Both the position numbers and the translations under genes were made by a program. Shown here one piece after another: positions 1 through 8,155 of a stretch of 64,000 nt of DNA. The notes beneath the pieces are model-generated. The model made no database searches. It had not been told where the DNA came from and saw only the letters and a program-made list of their open reading frames with translations. This DNA comes from an uncultured Dorea sp. (lineage in GTDB: Bacteria; Bacillota; Clostridia; Lachnospirales; Lachnospiraceae), in contig CAJTZE010000009.1 of the NCBI GenBank assembly GCA_910584265.1, positions 8,491 through 72,490 of the forward strand, in the 5' to 3' direction. The stretch's first letter is position 1, and each line of letters starts with the position of its first letter.

Positions 1-252
1 GAAAACACCAGCGGCTCTTCACCGCATACCATTCTGGAGGTGTCTCTGGATACCGGGCGGCATCATCAGATCCGCGTTCAGCTTGCGCATATGGGCTGCC
101 CCATTGTGGGCGATACCAAATACAATCCAAATGCGGATGCCACTCATAACTGGCAGATACTCAGGCTGTGCGCATACAAACTCACCTTCCGCCATCCCGC
201 CACCGGAAAACGGATGCATTTTAAATTATCAAACATGAATAATACGGCTTAA
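1..252 (+). CDS. RluA-family 23S/tRNA pseudouridine synthase, C-terminal part
   Basis: This is the 3' end of a gene that enters from the left edge; the frame is open from base 1 and stops with TAA at 250-252. The visible 83 residues carry the RluA-family C-terminal signature: a TGRxHQIR segment, then a GCPIVGDTKY segment, and a C-terminal strand typical of these enzymes. The family isomerises uridine to pseudouridine in rRNA or tRNA; the catalytic Asp lies upstream, outside the window. It converges on the PRPP synthetase gene with about 70 bases between them. Which RluA subgroup it belongs to cannot be told from this fragment. Confidence 0.85.
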   Translation, partial: ENTSGSSPHTILEVSLDTGRHHQIRVQLAHMGCPIVGDTKYNPNADATHNWQILRLCAYKLTFRHPATGKRMHFKLSNMNNTA

Positions 253-323
253 GCCCAAAGCCGATTCTATCCTTTATTACACCGATCCGCATCTCTTTCT
301 CGAAGCTGCTATGGCTTTTTGTT

Positions 324-1514
324 CTATGGAGCAATCTCTTCTCCCCGCTTATACATCTCCACAATATTCTGAATACGGTCTGCCGGATTCAGGATACTGT
401 TGATCGAGCTGTCGTGATTCAGTGTATCGATCATAAGCGCCACGTATTTGCTCATGTCACAGTTAATATAGTATGGCTTAGACAAAAGCTCCGGTGTCTG
501 GTAGATTAAATTTGTCGTAAGAATGCCGTTGATCAGGCCATCCTCATAGGCTTTGTCAAATTTGTCCATGCCGCTCGTAAATAATCCGAAGGTAGCCGCC
601 GCATAAATCCTCTTTGCCTTCCGCCGTTTTAACTGTCCGGCCACGTCCAGAATGCTGTCGCCGGAGGAAATCATATCATCCAGGATAATAACGTCTTTTC
701 CCTCCACAGAAGAGCCTAAAAACTCATGCGCAATAATCGGATTGCGCCCATTTACAATGCGGCTGTAATCCCTTCTCTTATAGAACATGCCCATATCAAG
801 ATTCAATACGCTGGCCAGATAGATCGCCCGCTCTGTCGCGCCTTCATCCGGACTGATCGCCATCATATGATCACTGTCAATCTGAAGATCCTTCACTGTG
901 CTGAGAAGTCCCTTCACAAACTGATAAGCCGGCCGCACTGTCTCAAAACCACGCAGCGGAATCGCATTCTGCACCCGCGGATCATGCGCGTCAAATGTAA
1001 TGATATTATCCACGCCCATGCGCACCAGCTCCTGAAGCGCAATCGCACAGTCCAGAGATTCCCTGCCCCTGCGGTTATGCTGACGGCTCTCGTATAAAAA
1101 CGGCATAATAACATTGATGCGTCTTGCCTTGCCTCCGATTGCCGCGATAATCCGTTTCAGATTTTGGAAATGGTCATCCGGCGACATATGATTCACATGC
1201 CCTGTCAGGGAATAGGTCAGACTGTAATTGCACACATCCACCAGCAGATAAATATCCTTCCCTCTTACAGACTCATTGATAATGCCTTTCGCTTCACCTG
1301 AGCCAAACCGCGGGACATCTGCATTGACCAGATAAGAGTCTTTTTCATAGCCGCTTAACGCAATATGTTCTTTATATTCAGGGCCGTCTTCATGCCGCCA
1401 CTTCACAAGATAATCGTTGATCAGATTTCCCAACTCCTGACAGCCGTCAAGTGCAATGATTCCCAGAGAACCTACCGGAATGTTATCAAGGTTACGTTCG
1501 TTACGACGCAGCAT
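324..1514 (-). CDS. prs: Ribose-phosphate pyrophosphokinase (PRPP synthetase), long variant
   Basis: It makes PRPP from ribose 5-phosphate and ATP, feeding purine, pyrimidine, His, Trp and NAD synthesis in the cytosol. The 396-residue product has the PRPP-binding loop VIILDDMISSGDS near residue 275 and a FDAHDPRVQ segment matching the family's TxDLHxxQIQ region. It differs from the common enzyme of about 310-320 residues: extra sequence occurs in the N-terminal half and at the C-terminus, and the usual Arg-Gln-Asp-Arg flexible loop is replaced by ESRQHNRRGRES. The start ATG follows a good GGAGG. It is the last gene of a dnaD-dnaI-prs unit, 23 bases after dnaI. A second, canonical prs may exist elsewhere; I am sure of the family, less so of the kinetics. 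Confidence 0.88.
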   Translation of the reverse strand: MLRRNERNLDNIPVGSLGIIALDGCQELGNLINDYLVKWRHEDGPEYKEHIALSGYEKDSYLVNADVPRFGSGEAKGIINESVRGKDIYLLVDVCNYSLTYSLTGHVNHMSPDDHFQNLKRIIAAIGGKARRINVIMPFLYESRQHNRRGRESLDCAIALQELVRMGVDNIITFDAHDPRVQNAIPLRGFETVRPAYQFVKGLLSTVKDLQIDSDHMMAISPDEGATERAIYLASVLNLDMGMFYKRRDYSRIVNGRNPIIAHEFLGSSVEGKDVIILDDMISSGDSILDVAGQLKRRKAKRIYAAATFGLFTSGMDKFDKAYEDGLINGILTTNLIYQTPELLSKPYYINCDMSKYVALMIDTLNHDSSINSILNPADRIQNIVEMYKRGEEIAP

Positions 1515-1537
1515 AATAATTATACCTCCTACTAAAA

Positions 1538-2527
1538 TTATAATCTGCCCATCAGTTTCTTTTGAATTCTTATATCATCACCCGTCATACGAAGGACGGT
1601 ATATGCACTGGTAATGCGGGAAAATACCCGTTCCGAGTACAGCATATTCAAATCATCCAGCGAAAGATTCGTGGAAATGATCGTTGATTTCTTCCGCAGA
1701 AGCCTCTCATTGAGGCAGACAAACAGCTGGGATGTGGTAAATGTATTGGAAAACTCCGTCCCCAGATCATCAATGATCAACAAATCACAGTCATACACAT
1801 GCTCGTAATCCAGCATCGCCGCCTCGTCTTTATCAAATTGCTTTTTCGCAAATATATCAAATAACTGGGATGCTGTAAAATATATAACAGAAAAGGTCCG
1901 TTCCAGAAGTTCTCCCGCAATGCAGTGGGTCAGAAAGGTCTTCCCCACCCCTGTATCTCCGTAAAACAGAAGATTCCGAAACTCTCTCTGAAAATTCATA
2001 ACAAAATCCCTGCTTGCCTTTACCGCCGTCTCCATCGCTTCTCTGGATGTCCTGCCGGTAAGCGGATCCTTATGATTTTCCGAGTAATATTCCATAGAAA
2101 GCGTACTGAAATTCTCCTTCTCCAACACCTCCTGTAAATTAGACTGGGTATAAAGAAAGTCAATCATTGCTTTTTTGAAGCAATGGCACTTCTCATCTCC
2201 AATATATCCAGTATCCTGACAGTCCGGGCAGGTATAGGAAAGTTCCAGATAATCCTGAGGATACCCCTCCTGTTCAAGAAGAAGCCTTTTTTCCTCAAAA
2301 AGAAGATGGAGGTCGTTCCTCAATACAGTCAAAGCAGCGTCATCTCCATCCAATAGTTTGCGGGCCTGGCGGACACTGAGTTCAGAGATAGAATGATCCA
2401 GGGTCCGAAGCCTTGGAATCCTCTTATAAATCTCCTCATAACGTCCGCGCAGGCGGTTCTCATTATTCAATTGCCTTTTCTCATATGTACGCATGAAATA
2501 ATCATACTGGGAATTGGTAAGTGCCAC
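1538..2527 (-). CDS. dnaI: DnaI/DnaC-type replicative helicase loader ATPase
   Basis: An AAA+ ATPase of 329 residues that should load the replicative helicase during initiation and restart of DNA replication. The N-terminal part contains a Cys cluster (C100, C103, C114, C116) like the zinc-binding region of DnaI-family loaders. Walker A is GDTGVGKT at 190-197 and Walker B is LLIIDDLG around 249-256. A sensor-like arginine region with SERVFSRI follows near the C-terminus. The start is GTG, preceded by AAAAGGAG. It lies 14 bases after dnaD, and in B. subtilis DnaD and DnaI act in the same primosome, which supports the role. Annotation pipelines often call this ATP-binding protein or DnaC. Confidence 0.88.
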   Translation of the reverse strand: MALTNSQYDYFMRTYEKRQLNNENRLRGRYEEIYKRIPRLRTLDHSISELSVRQARKLLDGDDAALTVLRNDLHLLFEEKRLLLEQEGYPQDYLELSYTCPDCQDTGYIGDEKCHCFKKAMIDFLYTQSNLQEVLEKENFSTLSMEYYSENHKDPLTGRTSREAMETAVKASRDFVMNFQREFRNLLFYGDTGVGKTFLTHCIAGELLERTFSVIYFTASQLFDIFAKKQFDKDEAAMLDYEHVYDCDLLIIDDLGTEFSNTFTTSQLFVCLNERLLRKKSTIISTNLSLDDLNMLYSERVFSRITSAYTVLRMTGDDIRIQKKLMGRL

Positions 2528-2541
2528 GGAAATCTCCTTTT

Positions 2542-3546
2542 CTACTGTGTTTCAATCAATCTTCGCGTCAATTCATCCATATCCTGATACTTACGGCCTT
2601 CAAAATTATTAAACTTATTCCGTGCCGTCCTTGCCGCTCCCACCGCAGCCGCCTTCTTTGCTCCTTTTTCCTGCAGATAAAGCAGATCTAACGCCTTCAC
2701 ATCAGCCGGCGTCTTCACACCCTTGTCCGCCCAGTTCTTAAGAATGGACTCTGTATATTCAAAGCTCGGCTGATGGATCGTCTTCATAGTACGGTCACAT
2801 GCTTCCACGATCAAATCGGAAGAAAATCCATATTCTTCATTCCACCGGCGGATAAATACAAGCTCTGCCGCCGCCGGAGCACGTCCCTTAATTCCGTAGG
2901 CATTCAGCACTGCATAGCTGTTCTTGCTGTACTGGCCGGAAACCGCTTTTGCCTCCTCTGTGGTCCCCACCTTCTGATCTGCCCAGGAAAGGGCAACCTT
3001 CTTTATATAGTGGATACTCTTATGCCCGTTCTCCACACAATACTCTATCAAATATTCAATTAAGTCAGCAGACATCCCCAGCTCATCATAAAAATAAACA
3101 ATTGCCTCAGACTCTGTCTTAGTCAATGTCTTCCCCAGATACTGCTCTGTCACATGAACGATTTCCTTAAATTCCCGGCGGTTCTTCCGGCTGGGAGGCA
3201 TCTCCTCTTCCGCCTTCCCCGCCGCGTTCTTTCTGTCAGAAACAATTCCGGCAGTCTCAGGTTCCCGGCGGATGTCCTGAATCTCCTGCATCCCGGCTTC
3301 ATAATCAACAAGCCCCTGCTTCTTCCAATAGTTCAGCGCACGGGCCACATCCTTCTCCGTGCATTCCAGAAGATCGGCAAGTCCGGAAATCGTAAGCTCT
3401 ACGGACGGTTCCCCCATATAACGCAGGAGCAGCAGATAGACCTTCACATACTCCCCGTTTGCCTTCAGCATATATTCATCTATAAATTCATTCTCCAGCA
3501 GGGTTGTATTTCCCCGAACATAATTTGTTAAAGTCAATTTAGTCAT
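2542..3546 (-). CDS. dnaD: DnaD-domain primosome protein
   Basis: A 334-residue protein with the layout of Firmicute DnaD proteins: an N-terminal winged-helix domain (about 1-95, with a segment LADLLECTEKDVARALNYW that looks like its recognition region), then one or two DnaD/DnaB2 domains (about 125-220 and 235-300). The second contains a YxxxILxNWxxKGVKT-like stretch that is the family hallmark. DnaD helps recruit the helicase loader to origins and restart forks. It is the first gene of the unit and is followed by dnaI, its functional partner. The ATG at 3544-3546 is preceded by a weak purine-rich site. Two DnaA boxes lie upstream. Confidence 0.85.
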   Translation of the reverse strand: MTKLTLTNYVRGNTTLLENEFIDEYMLKANGEYVKVYLLLLRYMGEPSVELTISGLADLLECTEKDVARALNYWKKQGLVDYEAGMQEIQDIRREPETAGIVSDRKNAAGKAEEEMPPSRKNRREFKEIVHVTEQYLGKTLTKTESEAIVYFYDELGMSADLIEYLIEYCVENGHKSIHYIKKVALSWADQKVGTTEEAKAVSGQYSKNSYAVLNAYGIKGRAPAAAELVFIRRWNEEYGFSSDLIVEACDRTMKTIHQPSFEYTESILKNWADKGVKTPADVKALDLLYLQEKGAKKAAAVGAARTARNKFNNFEGRKYQDMDELTRRLIETQ

Positions 3547-3585
3547 GTCCCATCCATCCTTGCCTTTTGATTGTTAGCATAGAAC

Positions 3586-3614
3586 ATTATAGCATCGAGG
3601 CAGGACGCAAAAAA
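3586..3614 (-). promoter_or_regulatory. Possible promoter of dnaD-dnaI-prs
   Basis: On the minus strand a perfect TATAAT (3586-3591) lies about 40 bases before the dnaD start. The matching -35 position (3609-3614) is only a T-run, so the -35 match is weak. Confidence 0.45.
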
Positions 3615-3643
3615 GATTTTTTTTCTCAGAAACCAAGGTTTTT

Positions 3644-3675
3644 TGTGGATAAAACTCTGTTGAAAATGTGGATAA
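3644..3675 (-). promoter_or_regulatory. Two perfect DnaA boxes upstream of dnaD
   Basis: TTATCCACA occurs twice on the minus strand, at 3644-3652 and 3667-3675, with a 23-base period (roughly two helical turns). This is the consensus DnaA box. Both lie between the murC stop and the dnaD promoter, upstream of the -10. They could let DnaA control the dnaD-dnaI operon; the role is inferred from position. Confidence 0.6.
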
Positions 3676-5055
3676 CTATCCTTCCAAAAGACTTTCCCCA
3701 ATATTTACAACATCTCCGGCCCCCATAGTTATCAACACATCCCCTTTTTGACATCTGTCAAGCAGGAATTTTTCAATTGCCTCAAAGGAGGACAGATAAT
3801 ATGCATCACGCCCCCGCCGCTTCAGCGCCTCTGCGATCTGTTCCGAGGAAAGCCCCAGCGTGTCAGTCTCCCTTGCGGCATAGATGTCTGCAAGCACAAT
3901 ATGATCCGTATCAGAGAGCGCATCCACAAATTCATCAAACAATGCCTTCGTCCTCGTATAGGTATGGGGCTGAAATACGCACCAGACTTCTCTATGGGGA
4001 TAGTTTTTCACAGCAGTCAGGGTCGCTTCAATCTCTGTCGGATGATGTGCATAGTCGTCAATGATCGTAAATCCGTTCCGCTCGCCCTTGTACTCAAACC
4101 GCCGGTCTGTTCCTTCAAATTCAGCAAGACCCTTCTGCATGGACGCAAAAGGAATTCCCATAATATCCGCAGCCGCAACCGCCGAAAGTGCATTCAGCAT
4201 ATTGTGGTCTCCGGTCACTGACAGCCTGATCCGTCCCAGGCTCCGGCCGTCCTTCACCACATCAAAGGAGGCATCCCCCTTCTCATCATGAGAAAGGTTC
4301 TCTGCCCGGTAATCCGAAGAAGGCTTCATTCCAAAGGTAACCACCCTGCAGGCCAGTCCCTCTGTAATCTCAGAAAGCTTCCCGATCCCGTCGCTGATCA
4401 CAAGCGTCCCGTCCTCAGGAAGAAGCTCTGCAAATCTGCGGAAAGACCTGCGGATATCCTCCAGATCCTTGAAAAAGTCCAAATGGTCTGCATCAATATT
4501 TAAAATAACTGCTAATTTAGGAAAGAAATGCAGAAAGCTGTTGGTATACTCACAGGCTTCCGTCAAAAATATCTCCGAACCGCCCGCTCGTATATTTCCT
4601 CCGATCGCCTTCAAAATTCCGCCCACAGATATCGTCGGATCCTGTTCATCTGCCAGAAGAATATGGGAAAGCATCGATGTGGTGGTCGTCTTTCCATGAG
4701 TACCAGACACTGCAACGGGCATGTCATAGTTCGTCATCATCTGTCCCAGAAATTCCGCCCTGCTCAGCATCGGAAGTCCTCGTCTTACAGCCTCCTGATA
4801 CTCCTCATTATCCTCATGGATTGCCGCCGTATATACTACAGCGTCAATTCCTTCTATAATATTAGATGCCTTCTGTCCATAAAATACAGAAGCTCCCAGC
4901 TTCTCCAGATGCTTTGTAAGCGCCGACTCCTTTGAATCAGAACCAGACACCGTAAAACTCTCTTTCAGAAGAATCTCGGCAAGCCCGCTCATACTGATGC
5001 CGCCGATGCCGATAAAGTGAACATGAATTGGTTGGTCAAAATTAATTTTATACAT
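3676..5055 (-). CDS. murC: UDP-N-acetylmuramate--L-alanine ligase
   Basis: A cytosolic enzyme that joins the first amino acid, L-Ala, to UDP-MurNAc using ATP in peptidoglycan synthesis. The 459-residue length is typical. Three Mur-ligase domains are visible: the N-terminal UDP-binding domain with HFIGIGGISMSGLA at 13-26, the central ATPase domain with GTHGKTTT at 118-125 and an NIDADHLDFF segment, and a C-terminal domain starting near DDYAHHPTE. The GIGG and HxDH-type motifs point to MurC rather than MurD/E/F. It is a single gene, with its own AT-rich upstream region shared with the divergent glgC. Confidence 0.95.
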   Translation of the reverse strand: MYKINFDQPIHVHFIGIGGISMSGLAEILLKESFTVSGSDSKESALTKHLEKLGASVFYGQKASNIIEGIDAVVYTAAIHEDNEEYQEAVRRGLPMLSRAEFLGQMMTNYDMPVAVSGTHGKTTTTSMLSHILLADEQDPTISVGGILKAIGGNIRAGGSEIFLTEACEYTNSFLHFFPKLAVILNIDADHLDFFKDLEDIRRSFRRFAELLPEDGTLVISDGIGKLSEITEGLACRVVTFGMKPSSDYRAENLSHDEKGDASFDVVKDGRSLGRIRLSVTGDHNMLNALSAVAAADIMGIPFASMQKGLAEFEGTDRRFEYKGERNGFTIIDDYAHHPTEIEATLTAVKNYPHREVWCVFQPHTYTRTKALFDEFVDALSDTDHIVLADIYAARETDTLGLSSEQIAEALKRRGRDAYYLSSFEAIEKFLLDRCQKGDVLITMGAGDVVNIGESLLEG

Positions 5056-5240
5056 AAGACAATACCTTTCTCAATTATTATAAAAGCCGTCATATTATCC
5101 ATTACCTGTCTATATTATTATAAACATATATGAAATAAAATCCAAGCCATATTTTTATATTTACAAATTGCACCCGCATCATAAGTTTGTATATTTTTAA
5201 CAAATTTTTAATAATTTTATTGTTTTTTTTATGAAAAATA

Positions 5241-5269
5241 TTCACATCAAAAAAGAGGTGTGCTATACT
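5241..5269 (+). promoter_or_regulatory. Likely glgC-glgD promoter
   Basis: TTCACA (5241-5246), a 17-base spacer and TATACT (5264-5269) fit a housekeeping sigma promoter with a weak -35. The inferred transcript starts near 5276, just before the inverted repeat at 5288-5305. Confidence 0.5.
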
Positions 5270-5287
5270 TTACATATATAATAAATG

Positions 5288-5305
5288 CAGTACACCAGTG
5301 TACTG
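5288..5305. promoter_or_regulatory. Inverted repeat, candidate operator
   Basis: Arms CAGTACAC and GTGTACTG are perfect complements separated by two bases. The site lies about 20 bases after the -10 of the glgC promoter, a position where a bound repressor would block transcription. It could also be a short 5' leader hairpin. Confidence 0.4.
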
Positions 5306-5375
5306 ACACTACGATTTCCGAAAACTTACGGATTTGCGTCTGCAGCACACTGACAGCAGAAAAGGAGGCCGCATC

Positions 5376-6650
5376 ATGATTAAGAAAGAAATGATAGCAA
5401 TGCTGCTGGCTGGAGGACAGGGCAGCCGTTTAGGCGTGCTGACTGACAGATCCGCCAAACCGGCTGTTGCTTTCGGAGGCAAATACCGGATAATTGATTT
5501 TCCGCTCAGTAACTGTATTAATTCAGGCGTAGATACGGTCGGCGTATTAACACAATACCAGCCCCTCAGGCTGAATACGCATATCGGCATCGGTATCCCA
5601 TGGGATCTGGACCGCAACATCGGCGGCGTATCCATTCTTCCTCCATATGAAAAGATCAGGAACAGCGAATGGTATACGGGAACTGCCAATGCCATTTATC
5701 AGAATCTGGAATATATAGAGAACTATCATCCAGAATTTGTACTGATCCTCTCCGGAGACCATATTTATAAGATGGATTATGAGCTTATGCTGGATTTCCA
5801 CAAGGCAAATCAGGCGGATGTCACAATAGCCGCCATGCCGGTGCCTATGGAGGAGGCCAGCCGTTTTGGAATCGTGGTAACGCAGGAAGGGGGCCGGATC
5901 CTGGAATTTCAGGAGAAGCCTCTTGTTCCCAAGAGTAATCTGGCATCCATGGGAATCTATATTTTCAGCTGGCCGGTACTCCGGGATGCTCTCTTGGACC
6001 TGAAAACCGTACCGGGCTGTGATTTTGGAAAACATATCATCCCACACTGCCACGAACAGGGAAAACGCTTATTTGCCTATGAATATAATGGATACTGGAA
6101 GGATGTGGGAACCTTAAGCTCTTACTGGCAGGCTAACATGGAGCTCATCGACATCGTTCCTGAATTCAACCTGTATGAGGAATATTGGAAGATCTATACC
6201 AACAGCAGCCTGCTTCCGCCTCAATACATTGCAGACGAGGCAGTAATCAACCGAAGCATTATCTGCAACGGATCCGAGATTTACGGACAGGTTTACAACT
6301 GCGTTATCAGCTCTGGCGTTATCATCGAAAAGGGTACCGTAGTGCGGGATTCTATTATTATGAAAGACACGGTCATCGGAGAAGGCTGTGTTATCGACAA
6401 GGCAATCATTGCAGAAGGCGTAAAGATCGGAAACGGTGTGACTCTCGGCATCGGCGCCGAGACACCTAACCGGATGAAACCAGATATCTACACCTTTGGC
6501 CTGGTGTCCATTGGCGAGAATTCCATCATTCCGCCGGATGTTCAGATCGGCAAAAACACAGCCGTCTGCGGCATTACCCGCAGAGAGGATTATCCCGATG
6601 GAAGATTAGTAAGCGGAGAGACTTTGATAAAGGCAGGTGAACGGATATGA
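5376..6650 (+). CDS. glgC: Glucose-1-phosphate adenylyltransferase, catalytic subunit (copy 1)
   Basis: It converts glucose 1-phosphate and ATP to ADP-glucose, the committed step of glycogen synthesis. The 424-residue product has the nucleotide-binding loop LLAGGQGSRL near residue 10, FGGKYRIIDFPLSNC, a SGDHIYKMDY segment, EEKP-type FQEKPLVPKSNLASMG sugar-binding region and a C-terminal left-handed beta helix of hexapeptide repeats (about 290-400). The chosen ATG at 5376 follows AAAGGAGG; an upstream in-frame extension lacks a good ribosome site. It overlaps glgD by four bases, so the two are translationally coupled. A second glgC (46874-48013) is present; this copy is about 45 residues longer, mainly at the C-terminus and in the region after residue 65. 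Confidence 0.93.
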   Translation: MIKKEMIAMLLAGGQGSRLGVLTDRSAKPAVAFGGKYRIIDFPLSNCINSGVDTVGVLTQYQPLRLNTHIGIGIPWDLDRNIGGVSILPPYEKIRNSEWYTGTANAIYQNLEYIENYHPEFVLILSGDHIYKMDYELMLDFHKANQADVTIAAMPVPMEEASRFGIVVTQEGGRILEFQEKPLVPKSNLASMGIYIFSWPVLRDALLDLKTVPGCDFGKHIIPHCHEQGKRLFAYEYNGYWKDVGTLSSYWQANMELIDIVPEFNLYEEYWKIYTNSSLLPPQYIADEAVINRSIICNGSEIYGQVYNCVISSGVIIEKGTVVRDSIIMKDTVIGEGCVIDKAIIAEGVKIGNGVTLGIGAETPNRMKPDIYTFGLVSIGENSIIPPDVQIGKNTAVCGITRREDYPDGRLVSGETLIKAGERI

Positions 6651-7765
6651 AAGCAGCAGGAATTATTCTGGCAGGGGGCAACAATCATCGAATGAAGGAT
6701 CTCACAAACAAACGCGCTGTGGCGGCAATGCCTATCGCGGGGAGCTACAGGGCGATTGACTTCGCGCTCAGCAACATGTCCAACTCTCACATCCGGCAGG
6801 TTGCTGTGCTGACCCAGTACAATTCCCGTTCCCTGAATGAACATCTGAATTCTTCCAAATGGTGGGATTTTGGAAGAAAGAACGGCGGACTCTATCTATT
6901 TACGCCGACCATCACCAAGGAAAACGGCGACTGGTACCGGGGAACCGCAGACGCCATTTACCAGAATATGGATTTCTTAAAAAAGTGCAACGAGACATAC
7001 ATAATTATTACCTCAGCAGATGCGGTATATAAGCTGGATTATCACCAAGTGCTGGACTACCACATTGCAAAGGGTGCTGACATCACCGTAGTGTGCACAG
7101 AGCTGAATCCTTTCGAGGATGCCAGCCGATTCGGAACCCTGAAGATGGATGAAGAGATGAGGGTGCATGAATTTGAGGAAAAACCGATGATTGCAGCCTC
7201 CAGCACGATTTCCACCGGCATATACGTGATCAAGAGGCTTGACCTCATTGATTTACTTGAACGATGCGCGGAGGAAGGAAGATATGATTTTGTAACCGAT
7301 ATTTTGATCAGGTACAAGAATCTGAAGAAGATATATGGTTATAAGATAAACAGCTATTGGAGCAACATCGCAACCGTTGATGCGTATTACCGGACAAACA
7401 TGGATTTTTTGAAACCAGACGTGAGACAGTATTTCTTTAAGGAATTTCCAAGCATTTATTCCAAGGTAAGCGACTTACCGCCGGCAAAATATAATCCCGG
7501 GTCAGCAGTAAAGAACAGCCTTGTAGCAAGCGGATGCATCATTAACGGCACCGTGGAAAATTCTGTCTTATTTAAGAAAGTATTTGTAGGTAATAATTGT
7601 GTTATCAAAAACTCAATCATTCTGAATGATGTTTATTTGGGGGACAATACGTATATTGAAAACTGTATTGTGGAGAGCAGAGATACTATCCGTGCAAATA
7701 CGCGTCACGTAGGTGAAAATGGTGTGAAGATAGTAGCACAAAAGGAAGACAGATACACGCGATGA
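6647..7765 (+). CDS. glgD: GlgD-type ADP-glucose pyrophosphorylase subunit (copy 1)
   Basis: This GlgC paralog of 372 residues normally pairs with GlgC and acts as a regulatory or non-catalytic subunit in Firmicutes. The N-terminus keeps a recognisable glycine loop, IILAGGNNHRMKDLT, followed by YRAIDFALSNMSNS, so it is less eroded than GlgD copy 2. The GDH motif of GlgC is replaced by TSADAVYKLDY. The C-terminal beta-helix repeats run from about residue 290. Its ATG overlaps the glgC stop. It is followed after 33 bases by spoVG. A heteromer with GlgC copy 1 is the simplest reading; whether it retains some activity is open. Confidence 0.88.
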   Translation: MKAAGIILAGGNNHRMKDLTNKRAVAAMPIAGSYRAIDFALSNMSNSHIRQVAVLTQYNSRSLNEHLNSSKWWDFGRKNGGLYLFTPTITKENGDWYRGTADAIYQNMDFLKKCNETYIIITSADAVYKLDYHQVLDYHIAKGADITVVCTELNPFEDASRFGTLKMDEEMRVHEFEEKPMIAASSTISTGIYVIKRLDLIDLLERCAEEGRYDFVTDILIRYKNLKKIYGYKINSYWSNIATVDAYYRTNMDFLKPDVRQYFFKEFPSIYSKVSDLPPAKYNPGSAVKNSLVASGCIINGTVENSVLFKKVFVGNNCVIKNSIILNDVYLGDNTYIENCIVESRDTIRANTRHVGENGVKIVAQKEDRYTR

Positions 7766-7798
7766 TGTACTGGTCTTGGGAAAGGAGCTGGATACGCG

Positions 7799-8071
7799 AT
7801 GCAGATTACAGATGTACGTGTACGCAAAGTAGCAAAAGAGGGGAAATTAAAGGCAGTTGTTTCGATTACTATGGATGATGAATTCGTAGTACATGACATC
7901 AAAGTTATTGAAGGTGAGAAGGGGCTTTTTATCGCCATGCCGAGCAAAAAGACTGCTTCCGGAGAATACAGGGATGTCGCACATCCTATCAACTCCAAAA
8001 CAAGAGACCGGATTCAGGGCATAATTCTCGATAAGTTTGAAGAAGCTATGCAGGAATCAAAGGATGAATAA
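7799..8071 (+). CDS. spoVG: Septation/regulatory protein SpoVG
   Basis: A 90-residue protein matching SpoVG along its length: it begins MQITDVRVRKV, has a DEFVVHDIKVIEG strand and the conserved segment KGLFIAMPSKK, then DVAHPIN. SpoVG is a small nucleic-acid-binding regulator linked to sporulation, septation and envelope genes. It lies 33 bases after glgD with a good GGAG site (near 7783), so it is likely co-transcribed with glgCD. In B. subtilis, spoVG neighbours glmU (another nucleotidyltransferase) and prs; here prs is also near, which may be a loose trace of that arrangement. Confidence 0.95.
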   Translation: MQITDVRVRKVAKEGKLKAVVSITMDDEFVVHDIKVIEGEKGLFIAMPSKKTASGEYRDVAHPINSKTRDRIQGIILDKFEEAMQESKDE

Positions 8072-8116
8072 GCTTATGCTATAGAAGCAGAATAATGACC
8101 GGGATGAAAAAGCTTA

Positions 8117-8155
8117 AGCCGCTGCACCAACAAACCTTGATGCAGCGGCTCTTTC
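8117..8155. terminator. Terminator after spoVG, shared with the converging MATE gene
   Basis: Arms AGCCGCTGCA (8117-8126) and TGCAGCGGCT (8141-8150) form a perfect 10-base-pair stem followed by CTTTCT. It lies between two converging genes and is likely bidirectional. Confidence 0.75.

Larger units (their letters stand above)
5056..5375. other. Divergent intergenic region murC / glgC
   Basis: About 320 very A/T-rich bases with no gene seen. It holds a plausible plus-strand promoter (5241-5269), a near-perfect inverted repeat (5288-5305) and the glgC Shine-Dalgarno sequence. No riboswitch or tRNA was recognised. Confidence 0.6.
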
